Assembly (NCBI GenBank): GCA_003511465.1
Contig: DOID01000098.1
Span: 861-10,946 of the forward strand
Direction of reading: 5' to 3'
DNA length: 10,086 nt
Origin: Bacillota bacterium
GTDB taxonomy: Bacteria > Bacillota > UBA4882 > UBA10575
Numbering within the stretch: position 1 is the first letter of the stretch; the number at the start of each line of letters is the position of its first letter. The notes beneath the pieces are model-generated. The model worked only from the letters and a program-made list of their open reading frames with translations. It did no database searches and was not told the origin of the DNA. Position numbers and translations under genes: made by a program. Below are positions 1 to 6,090 of the stretch, one piece after another.

Positions 1-19
1 GCGAAAGGGGAAGCGGAGA

Positions 20-742
20 GTGAAGCTTTATAAAAAAATCTTCTATGTCACACTGGCCATTGCGGTGCTTGTTACGCTCATTCTTGCGGGAAAGCATCTT
101 TTATTTTTATTCTTCTCCGTCTTGGGGTTGTGGCTTGCCAGTAATACTAATGAAAAAGAAAAAAAGGTTGAGGAAGAAGTTACCACGGCACAACAGATTC
201 AAACCGAGCTTTTAGATCAAGCAGCTCAATTGAAGATCCGGTCTGAACAGGTAAAAGAATCCTCCAAAGCGCGTAGGGAAGGAAAGTACAAAAAAACCAG
301 CTTATTACTAATCATCTTAGTTGCTTTGCGAGCGCTCGTAGTTGATCCTGTCCTAGCAGCAGATGATCTATTATACATTCCCGCAAGTTATGAGGAATTG
401 AGAGATTTATATATCATGGCAGACCAGGAAGTTCGGGAGAGGGATGAGTTAATCAGCCAATATCAAGCTTTGATTGAGGATTACGAAAAGTCCCTGCGGG
501 AACTAAACATACTGGTCACACTCCTTCAAGAGATAAGTAGGGAAAAGGATGTGGCCATCGCGGTAAAGGATGAGCTGATCACCTTAAATAAAAAGGTCGG
601 TTGGGGGGTGACGGGTGGCTTAATGGTTGGTGATAAATTCGGTTATACGGTGGGCCTGATCCGCGTGGAGGATTGGTGGGGATGGCAGATTAATTATTCG
701 CCGGCTGGTTTATTAAGTTTGGGGCTAAGTATATACTTATGA
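20..742 (+). CDS. Hypothetical membrane/coiled-coil protein, phage-like
   Basis: I do not recognise the family of this 240-residue protein. It starts with GTG; AAAGGGG at 4-10 lies nine bases upstream. Two hydrophobic stretches (about residues 7-24 and 26-41) are followed by a charged, Glu/Lys/Gln-rich coiled-coil segment (about 44-90). A third hydrophobic stretch (about 94-113) ends in VLAADD, which looks like a signal-peptidase site, and a second heptad-like coiled coil follows (about 122-192). The tail (about 194-240) is Gly- and aromatic-rich and alternates polar and apolar residues as beta strands do. The layout looks like two membrane-anchored units joined in frame. The phage-type regulator across the shared terminator suggests prophage origin. 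A spanin- or lysis-accessory role is possible but only a guess. That this is a real gene is likely; its function is open. Confidence 0.75.
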   Translation: MKLYKKIFYVTLAIAVLVTLILAGKHLLFLFFSVLGLWLASNTNEKEKKVEEEVTTAQQIQTELLDQAAQLKIRSEQVKESSKARREGKYKKTSLLLIILVALRALVVDPVLAADDLLYIPASYEELRDLYIMADQEVRERDELISQYQALIEDYEKSLRELNILVTLLQEISREKDVAIAVKDELITLNKKVGWGVTGGLMVGDKFGYTVGLIRVEDWWGWQINYSPAGLLSLGLSIYL

Positions 743-753
743 TCTCCTAAGGC

Positions 754-801
754 AAAAAAAGCGGGTCCCGGAGATTGCTTCGGGACCCGCTCATCTTTTT
801 T
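754..801. terminator. Bidirectional Rho-independent terminator
   Basis: A perfect 11-bp GC-rich stem (AGCGGGTCCCG at 760-770 pairing with 781-791) encloses a 10-base loop. It is flanked by A7 at 754-760 and T6 at 796-801, so it can terminate in both directions. It lies 12 bases after the stop of the rightward membrane protein gene and 28 bases beyond the stop of the leftward ArpU-like gene, so it serves both. Confidence 0.93.
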
Positions 802-828
802 CCGATGTTTGTCTGATGGATTTTACCC

Positions 829-1401
829 TCAAGGCAATTCCGACGTGGAAGCCACATTATTTATATACCCAGAATCGTTAGAACTGCATTTTCCCGCCCA
901 ATCGGCAATTTTGGCAAGGATCTTTTTTTGCATGGTTCTAATCCGTTTTTCGCTGCAATGTAAAATATCGGCGATTTGATAGTTACTCAAATTCAACAAG
1001 TATTTCCCTTCCGTCAATTTCTTTTCTTCATCGCTTAAGCGGTTGAAAATCAGCTCAAAGGGGGTCATAAATTCTAATATTTCATAAATCCGTGTTTGTG
1101 TGCTAACTAAAGCTCGATTGTTCTTAACCAAGTCTCTAGATATGGCATCAATTAAATGCTCATACTCAACCATGAGCGAAGAATAATCAAAGTCGCCTTT
1201 TCTTGACCCCCAACTCATAATACCGTGTTTTCTAGCATAACCTGGAATAGCTTTGGAACTGACCATATTTTTCTTTAGTTCTTCCAGACTTGATTCAAGA
1301 ACACGTTCTTTCGCTTGAAGTCGTAACAGCCTTTCTTTTGAACGCCAATACAACTTAAGGAGATTTTCTGTCTCAATATACCACTGTTGCTCCTCTTTCA
1401 T
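829..1401 (-). CDS. ArpU/RinA-like phage late transcription regulator
   Basis: This 190-residue protein has a helical, charged N-terminal half (about 1-110). A C-terminal sigma-70 region-4-like helix-turn-helix follows (about 122-168): LSDEEKKL, then the YQIADILHCSEKRIRTMQKK recognition unit. This layout and length fit the ArpU/RinA/DUF1492 group, small sigma-like proteins that switch on late genes of Gram-positive prophages. The start is ATG with AAGGAAGG (complement of 1411-1418) nine bases upstream. The start codon overlaps the stop of a 31-codon upstream ORF as ATGA, so translation is probably coupled. A promoter lies at 1692-1720. No other clear phage genes are visible, so this could be a prophage end or remnant. 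The HTH assignment is firm; the exact family is inferred. Confidence 0.82.
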   Translation of the reverse strand: MKEEQQWYIETENLLKLYWRSKERLLRLQAKERVLESSLEELKKNMVSSKAIPGYARKHGIMSWGSRKGDFDYSSLMVEYEHLIDAISRDLVKNNRALVSTQTRIYEILEFMTPFELIFNRLSDEEKKLTEGKYLLNLSNYQIADILHCSEKRIRTMQKKILAKIADWAGKCSSNDSGYINNVASTSELP

Positions 1402-1493
1402 CGGGGTCCACCTTCCTTATGACTCCATCTCTGAATCCTCTGCCAACGATCATTCTTGAAGCAAGCATTTGTATTTCCGATCTGAATTTCCAC
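1398..1493 (-). CDS. 31-residue ORF coupled to the ArpU-like gene
   Basis: A GTG start (1493-1491) sits seven bases after a near-ideal Shine-Dalgarno sequence AAAGGAGG (complement of 1501-1508). The reading frame runs 31 codons, beginning MEIQIGNTNACF and ending HKEGGPR. Its TGA overlaps the ATG of the ArpU-like gene as ATGA. The strong ribosome site and the overlap argue that it is translated. It may be a real small phage protein or a leader ORF that delivers ribosomes to the regulator gene. I recognise no family. Confidence 0.55.
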   Translation of the reverse strand: MEIQIGNTNACFKNDRWQRIQRWSHKEGGPR

Positions 1494-1496
1494 TTT

Positions 1497-1609
1497 CAAA
1501 CCTCCTTTGGCAAAAACAAGGCAGTTGAAATAGTTTTTTCAAACTGCCCTGTTTCTTTCAGATGATCCAACCGTTGCTGGCTTTCGGCCCCAAACCTCCT
1601 TTCCTCCAA
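1497..1609 (-). CDS. Possible 37-residue ORF in the ArpU leader
   Basis: The frame is open from 1624 to a TGA at 1499-1497. From a TTG at 1609-1607 it would give 37 residues of protein-like composition, including SQQRLDHLKETGQF and ending FLPKEV. No Shine-Dalgarno sequence precedes that TTG. The tandem GGAGG and AGGAGG motifs at 1607-1595 lie inside the frame instead. A different frame uses them: TTG at 1593, 11 codons (MGPKASNGWII), stop at 1558, just before a terminator-like hairpin. Either this is a small or degraded phage gene, or the 11-codon ORF is a leader peptide. Both are unproven. Confidence 0.3.
1511..1554 (-). terminator. Leftward terminator or attenuator hairpin
   Basis: Read on the minus strand, GGCAGTT (complement of 1542-1548) and GAAA pair with TTTC and AACTGCC (complement of 1520-1530), with one bulged A and a six-base loop. 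TTGTTTTTG follows directly. The stem can extend with TGTTT/AAACA at 1550-1554 and 1514-1518. It lies inside the transcript expected from the 1692-1720 promoter and immediately before the ribosome site of the 31-codon ORF. That position suits an attenuator at least as well as a plain terminator. It also overlaps a possible coding frame, so it could be coincidental. Confidence 0.55.
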
Positions 1610-1691
1610 ATTTACTGTTATAACTTATTAACTTATTGCGGAAAGCTGTTATAGAAATGAAAAAGACACTTCCGCTGAGCGCCTCTTCATG

Positions 1692-1720
1692 GTTATAGTT
1701 TATCATGAAATCCTATCCAA
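1692..1720 (-). promoter_or_regulatory. Sigma-A-like promoter for the ArpU-like unit
   Basis: On the minus strand there is a -35 TTGGAT (complement of 1715-1720), a 17-base spacer, and a -10 TATAAC (complement of 1692-1697). This predicts a transcript start near 1685. The first bases of that transcript can fold into a G-U-rich hairpin (complement of about 1659-1690). The next leftward genes are the small ORFs and the ArpU-like regulator. Confidence 0.6.
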
Positions 1721-1863
1721 ATTGCGGCAATAATACGGATATTACCATTTATGTAATAAAAAACAAAATCCAGCAAAAACCCTGCTTTTTCGTGGTGAAA
1801 GCTCGAAAACTACTGTTGCTAAAGTAGATAAAACCATAATTTTAGCTGGTTGCTTTATTTAAA
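1721..1863. other. AT-rich intergenic region, no gene seen
   Basis: No supported reading frame is present. Weak secondary-structure signals occur, such as CTACT paired with AGTAG around 1810-1828 and ACCA paired with TGGT around 1833-1850. I find no B12-box or other riboswitch core that I can name. It forms the distal part of the 5' control region of the methyltransferase operon. Confidence 0.5.
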
Positions 1864-1884
1864 GCTTTTTGCGTTGCAAAAAGC
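1864..1884. promoter_or_regulatory. Palindromic operator candidate upstream of the methyltransferase operon
   Basis: This is a perfect palindrome with arms GCTTTTTGC and GCAAAAAGC around a GTT centre. No T-tract follows, so it is not a terminator. The CTTTTTGCGTTG portion (1865-1876) recurs exactly at 8684-8695 and, inverted, at 8786-8797 in the divergent control region of the other two transcription units. It overlaps the -35 of a possible promoter, as expected for a regulator site. Confidence 0.5.
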
Positions 1885-1901
1885 CCATTAAAAGATATAT
1901 T
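1874..1901 (+). promoter_or_regulatory. Candidate promoter of the methyltransferase operon
   Basis: A -35-like TTGCAA (1874-1879), a 16-base spacer and a -10-like TATATT (1896-1901) predict a start near 1908 and a leader of about 90 bases. The -35 lies inside the palindromic element at 1864-1884. ATATATTGAT here (1895-1904) also occurs at 8722-8731 in the alcohol dehydrogenase promoter. Confidence 0.45.
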
Positions 1902-1999
1902 GATCATTTTAAAGGGGAAAGTTGGTAATTGGCGAAATAATTTAGTAACAATTGGCAGGAAGAAAACCTGTGTTACTAAAGACCAAAGGGGTGTTGAAG

Positions 2000-3136
2000 A
2001 TGATCACTCGTGAACATTTTTTGGCGGTGCTCCATGGTGAATCCAACGAAGTGTTTTCTTGGACAATGAGCTTCTTCAATGAGTTACTGGCAGAAAAATT
2101 GTTGGGGAAGGATTGTATTCCCTCCGACGCGATCCCGCAAAAAGAATTTAATTTTGGCGCTTCCCCCCAGGCGGACTGGGCAGTGAAAGCCCTCTATGCG
2201 GAAAGAGCCGGGATGCCGGCGGTTCCGGTTGGTTGGGGCGTGGGGATCTATTTTGGCCACGGCGGACCGGGGGAATTTCGCGAGAAAAGCATCTCCTTTA
2301 CGGAGAACAAACGACTTACTCTTTATGAAACTGGGGTGCACAAAGAAGTAAGGTATAATCCCCATTTTTATCACCACTATAACTACCCCTTAGACGAATT
2401 AACGATGGACATGGCAATAAACCTGCCGAATCCGGATGATCCGGATCGTTATCAAGGATTAGCTGATGAAGTAAGTTATCACAAGAACCGAAACCGGATG
2501 ACTTTTACTAGTCTGAACGGCTTTTTTTCGGGAATCCACTATTTCTTGTATTCCTATGAAAAGTTCCTGATGGATTTACTTCTAAAACCGGATGAGGTTA
2601 AAGTGCTGATTGATCGGTTGGGAGAATACAACCTGAAAGTGGCGGAACACCTATTACAAGCCGGGGTGGATCTGATTTGTTGTTGTGATGATTTAGGTAG
2701 CGGTAATAGTTTACTGATGAGCCCGGAACTTTACCGCCGTTATTTTCGGCCTTGGCACGCTGCTTTAGCCGAACTATGCCATCGTTATGGCGCTTTTCTT
2801 CATCTCCATAGCCATGGTAATATCAATTTGATTATGAAAGATCTCTACGAGATCGGGGTTGACATCTTAAATCCCCTTGATCCCTACGAAAATATGGACC
2901 TGAGCGAACTGGCGGATCGGTACGGTGACCGGATTACCTTTGCCGGCGGCCTTGACAAGTTCTTTTTCGACTGGTCGCCGGAAGAGCAGCAAGCATTTCT
3001 CGAAAATTTATTCGTTAAGGTCAAGAAGGGCTTCTTCATTATGGATTCGGGTGGAATTCCGGAAAACGTGACTCGCGAAGGGTGGAAATGTTTTGAAGAA
3101 GCAAAGGCAGCGCTGAAAAATAAATACCAAAGATAA
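2000..3136 (+). CDS. URO-D superfamily (MtaA/CmuA-like) methyltransferase
   Basis: This 378-residue protein has the HemE/MtaA-type TIM-barrel pattern. Markers are a CCCDDLG strand at about 227-233, HSHGNI at 270-275 in the metal-ligand region, GVDILNPLDP at 286-295, AGGLDK, and a C-terminal DSGGIPENV at 349-357. It lacks the arginine-rich N-terminal signature of true uroporphyrinogen decarboxylase. With a corrinoid gene directly downstream, methyl transfer to or from cobalamin is the likely activity; the substrate is unknown. Where MtaA has His-X-Cys plus a distal Cys for zinc, this protein shows His-Ser-His-Gly and no equivalent distal Cys, so it belongs to a divergent clade. I chose ATG at 2000 because AAAGGGGTG (1985-1993) is six bases upstream; an in-frame TTG at 1952 has no ribosome site. 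It is the first gene of the operon. Confidence 0.88.
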   Translation: MITREHFLAVLHGESNEVFSWTMSFFNELLAEKLLGKDCIPSDAIPQKEFNFGASPQADWAVKALYAERAGMPAVPVGWGVGIYFGHGGPGEFREKSISFTENKRLTLYETGVHKEVRYNPHFYHHYNYPLDELTMDMAINLPNPDDPDRYQGLADEVSYHKNRNRMTFTSLNGFFSGIHYFLYSYEKFLMDLLLKPDEVKVLIDRLGEYNLKVAEHLLQAGVDLICCCDDLGSGNSLLMSPELYRRYFRPWHAALAELCHRYGAFLHLHSHGNINLIMKDLYEIGVDILNPLDPYENMDLSELADRYGDRITFAGGLDKFFFDWSPEEQQAFLENLFVKVKKGFFIMDSGGIPENVTREGWKCFEEAKAALKNKYQR

Positions 3137-3157
3137 AGGTTGAACGGAGGGATGAAG

Positions 3158-3790
3158 ATGAGTTTACTTCTGGAAATCAGTGGAAAACTACAAATTGGGA
3201 AAGCCGAAGAGGTAAAAAATCTGGTGCAAGAGGCGCTAGACGCAGGGTTTAAACCGAAAGAAGTATTGGAAGATGGACTATTATCCGGGATGAATATTAT
3301 TGGTGAGAAGTTCAAGAACAACGAAGTTTATGTGCCGGAGGTTTTAATTGCCGCCCGGGCGATGAATTTCGGGATGGAAACGCTCAAACCCTACCTGGTT
3401 GAAGCTGATGTGAAAGAAAAAGGAACGGCTGTGCTGGGGACCGTGAAGGGCGATTTACATGATATCGGTAAAAATATGGTCCGCATGATGATGGAGGGCA
3501 AGGGCATTAAAGTTATCGACCTGGGGGTTGATGTTCCTGCTGAAAAATTTGTTGCGGCGGCCAATGAAAATAAGGCCGATCTGATTTGCTGTTCCGCGCT
3601 TCTGACCACGACCATGATGGAGATGAAAAACGTGGTGGCAGCCGTTGAGAAGGAAGGACTAAGGGCCAGAGTGAAGATTATGGTGGGGGGCGCTCCGGTG
3701 ACGCAGTCTTTCTGTGACCGGATTGGGGCGGATCTTTATGCCGGTGATGCGACCAGCGCGGCGGAGGTTGCTTTAGCAGCATTGAAATAA
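3158..3790 (+). CDS. Corrinoid (B12-binding) methyltransferase protein, MtbC/MttC type
   Basis: This 210-residue protein has the two standard parts of the family. A helical B12-cap domain covers about 1-85, and a Rossmann-like B12-binding domain covers about 88-210. The base-off/His-on signature GDLHDIGKN (residues 98-106) is intact, and His101 is the expected lower axial cobalt ligand. VDLGVDVP, CSALLTTTM and GGAPV are further family motifs around the cofactor tail pocket. It shuttles the methyl group between the two methyltransferases. GGAGG at 3146-3150 with a seven-base gap favours ATG 3158 over the earlier ATG 3152 and TTG 3140. It lies 21 bases after the first URO-D gene and 20 bases before the second. 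Its activation would rely on the RACo-like protein encoded at 6091-7896. Confidence 0.95.
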   Translation: MSLLLEISGKLQIGKAEEVKNLVQEALDAGFKPKEVLEDGLLSGMNIIGEKFKNNEVYVPEVLIAARAMNFGMETLKPYLVEADVKEKGTAVLGTVKGDLHDIGKNMVRMMMEGKGIKVIDLGVDVPAEKFVAAANENKADLICCSALLTTTMMEMKNVVAAVEKEGLRARVKIMVGGAPVTQSFCDRIGADLYAGDATSAAEVALAALK

Positions 3791-3810
3791 CGATGTGGGA
3801 GGTTATGTCT

Positions 3811-5172
3811 TTGAAGGGAAAAGAGCTACTCTTTTCGGCACTACGCCATGAACCGTTAACTACTTTACCCTGGGTTCCCTTTACGGGAGTCCATGCCGGC
3901 TTTTTGGCTGGGTTTAAAGCGGATGAGGTCTATACGGATGCGGATAAACTCTATACCGCCCTTTTAAGAGTTCATGACCTTTATAAACCCGACGGGATGC
4001 CCGTCATCTTTGACCTGCAAGTGGAGGCCGAGATTCTCGGATGTGAGCTTCAATGGAGTGATGAAGCGCCTCCTGCGGTCAAAACCCATTGCTTGGCCGA
4101 GACGGAGCAGATTCCGACGAAACTGCCCGAGGCAACCGATGGTCGGCTTCCCTTAATCCTGTCCGTAATGGAGAGCTTAACAAAAGCCATCGGCGAGCGC
4201 ACCGCCCTGTATGGTCTGCTCTGTGGCCCTTTTACGCTGGCGGCTCATCTGAGGGGTACCAACCTCTTTATGGATATGGTTTTGGATGAAGACTACGTTC
4301 ACCGATTATTGGATTATACCACCGCGGTTGCCGTCCGCATGGCCGATTTATACTTAAGCGTTGGCATGGATGTCATTGCTGCCGTTGACCCGCTGGTCTC
4401 GCAGATCTCCCCGGAGCATTTTCGCAGTTTCTTAAAAGAACCCTACTCCCGTTTGTTTACCCATATCCGGCAGGCTGGGGTCAAGCGGGAAGTCTACTCC
4501 TCCTTCTTTGTCTGCGGAAATGCGACGAATCAGATTAAGCCCATGTGTGAAACCGCTCCCGATTGTATAAGTATCGATGAAAACGTCGATATGGCCACAG
4601 CCAAAGCCGTTACTGACCGCTACAACATCACGCTTCAAGGTAATATTCCTTTAACTACGGTGATGCTCTTCGGCAGTCAGCAGGATAATATGAAATATGT
4701 GGTTGATCTCCATGATGCGCTCGACCATCGGAATCTAGTCATCGCGCCGGGGTGCGATCTGCCATATGCGACTCCTGTGGAGAATGTCGTAGCGGTAGAA
4801 CAAGCAGTGCATCAAACCGCGATGGTCCGGGAGATGATTAAAAACTATAACTCACCGGAGCTGGAGTTCAATGGCGAACTTCCTGATTATGAGCATTTGG
4901 AAAAACCATTAGTTGAAGTTTTTACCCTTGACTCTGATACCTGTGCCGCTTGTACCTACATGAAAGCTGCCGCCATGGATGGGAAAGCCCATTTTGGGGA
5001 CGCCATTGAGGTAGTGGAGTACAAATACTCGGTGGCGGAGAATATCGCGCGGGTGCGGAAGATGGGGGTGGAAAAACTGCCGAGTATCTACATAAACGGT
5101 AAATTGAAGTTCTCCTCCATAATTCCCAGTAAAAAAGCGCTGATTGAGGAAGTGGAAGCATGTCTACGGTAA
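3811..5172 (+). CDS. URO-D family methyltransferase fused to a thioredoxin-like CAAC domain
   Basis: This protein has 453 residues from TTG 3811. Residues 1 to about 350 are a MtaA/MtbA-like URO-D barrel: GKELLFSALRHEP at the N-terminus, FVCGNAT (Cys235) and APGCDLPYATP (Cys315). The two Cys match the zinc-thiolate positions of MtaA/MtbA, but the His two residues before the first Cys is Phe here. Residues about 366-453 form a thioredoxin/glutaredoxin-like module with DTCAACTYM (Cys378, Cys381), LPSIYING and a final helix. Usual relatives end near 340-370 residues, so this is a fusion. It probably passes methyl from the corrinoid protein to an acceptor. GGGAGG (3797-3802) is eight bases before TTG 3811, only two before ATG 3805, and inside the frame started at ATG 3793, so the start remains uncertain. 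The end overlaps the GTPase start by 13 bases. Confidence 0.9.
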   Translation: MKGKELLFSALRHEPLTTLPWVPFTGVHAGFLAGFKADEVYTDADKLYTALLRVHDLYKPDGMPVIFDLQVEAEILGCELQWSDEAPPAVKTHCLAETEQIPTKLPEATDGRLPLILSVMESLTKAIGERTALYGLLCGPFTLAAHLRGTNLFMDMVLDEDYVHRLLDYTTAVAVRMADLYLSVGMDVIAAVDPLVSQISPEHFRSFLKEPYSRLFTHIRQAGVKREVYSSFFVCGNATNQIKPMCETAPDCISIDENVDMATAKAVTDRYNITLQGNIPLTTVMLFGSQQDNMKYVVDLHDALDHRNLVIAPGCDLPYATPVENVVAVEQAVHQTAMVREMIKNYNSPELEFNGELPDYEHLEKPLVEVFTLDSDTCAACTYMKAAAMDGKAHFGDAIEVVEYKYSVAENIARVRKMGVEKLPSIYINGKLKFSSIIPSKKALIEEVEACLR

Positions 5173-6086
5173 CGCAACTTTTTATTCTGGCTGGTTTTTT
5201 AGGCGCTGGGAAGACAACTTTACTGAACAATTGTTTAGCTTTACTCCATGGACATCAAGTTGGAGTGGTCATTAATGAATTCGGGACGGTGGGGATTGAT
5301 CGGGCGCGGATTAAACAGGACAATGATGTACCCGTTGTTGAATTAAATAACGGACAAATTTTCTGTAGTTGTTTGGCCGGATCCTTTGTTGAGAGCATCG
5401 GCGTTCTTTTGCACCAGCAACCCGAATATATTCTGGTTGAAAGTTCCGGACTGGCGAAACCGGCCCCGTTGATGGAGATTATCAAGCAAATCAAACGGCA
5501 AACCAGTGCGGCTTTTGTCTACCGAGGGATGATCGCCGTGCTTGACATTAAAACCTACCCGGTACTCTCCCAATCAGTTTATGCCCTCCATGAACAGCTG
5601 AAATACAGCGACGCCATCTTATTGAACAAAGTTGACCTTGTTGATGAAACAACAAGGATAAAAATCCGTCGCGAACTAGAAAATAAATATCCACAGGCTA
5701 AAATCAGAGAGACCTCATACTGCGCGATTGATCCTACTCTTCTCGAATTGACCCCGGTTCCACCCGCCGTGGGCGTTAACCCCGTCTCTCCCTCCGGTCG
5801 GATCCTTCGTCTGACCCTCCGACAGGAAAAACCCCTTACACAACAAGCCTTATTCGAATTTCTACAACAAGTTTCCCCCCATGTCCAACGGATTAAAGGA
5901 ATGCTCCAAGTCGAAAATGGTCTAGTGGAGGTTGATACGGTCGGTGAGCTGATTAAGGTTGAGCCGGTCAAGAAGGATTGGCTAAGTGAAGCAACCGATT
6001 ATTACCTGAGTCTCCTTGATGCCAATCATGGCGATCAGGAGTCCACTGTCTATCAGGCCTGGGAGAAAGCGCAAGGCGGACAATAG
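5160..6086 (+). CDS. CobW/COG0523-type G3E GTPase, putative metallochaperone
   Basis: This 308-residue protein carries Walker A GFLGAGKTT (residues 12-20), VINEFG (38-42), ESSG (94-97) and the guanine-specificity motif NKVD (156-159). A divergent CobW C-terminal domain covers about 216-300. Family members use GTP hydrolysis to deliver zinc, cobalt or iron to enzymes. The metal-binding CxCC motif is reduced to CSCL (69-72), so one Cys is missing. It starts inside the end of the URO-D/Trx gene and is the last gene of the operon. The context suggests that it loads or services the zinc site of the methyltransferases or assists the corrinoid protein. This is inferred, because the same fold also covers MeaB-like B12-enzyme chaperones. 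It ends four bases from the convergent neighbour. Confidence 0.92.
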   Translation: MSTVTQLFILAGFLGAGKTTLLNNCLALLHGHQVGVVINEFGTVGIDRARIKQDNDVPVVELNNGQIFCSCLAGSFVESIGVLLHQQPEYILVESSGLAKPAPLMEIIKQIKRQTSAAFVYRGMIAVLDIKTYPVLSQSVYALHEQLKYSDAILLNKVDLVDETTRIKIRRELENKYPQAKIRETSYCAIDPTLLELTPVPPAVGVNPVSPSGRILRLTLRQEKPLTQQALFEFLQQVSPHVQRIKGMLQVENGLVEVDTVGELIKVEPVKKDWLSEATDYYLSLLDANHGDQESTVYQAWEKAQGGQ

Positions 6087-6090
6087 TAAG

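Noticed and set aside
1864..1884. Terminator at the GCTTTTTGC palindrome
   Set aside because: No T-tract follows on either strand, and there is no gene upstream for it to end. An operator is more likely.
1952..1999. Upstream TTG start extending the first URO-D protein by 16 residues
   Set aside because: No ribosome site precedes it, while AAAGGGGTG lies six bases before ATG 2000 and the family begins there.
1721..1999. Cobalamin riboswitch ahead of the corrinoid operon
   Set aside because: Expected from context, but I could not find the B12-box core or the surrounding fold. A covariance-model search would settle it.
2000..3136. True uroporphyrinogen decarboxylase (HemE)
   Set aside because: The arginine-rich N-terminal HemE signature is missing and the gene is packed with a corrinoid protein gene, so a methyltransferase fits better.
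5579..5971. 130-codon frame on the minus strand inside the GTPase gene
   Set aside because: Its Ser/Arg/Thr-rich composition is typical of a shadow frame, and it lies opposite a gene with intact GTPase motifs.
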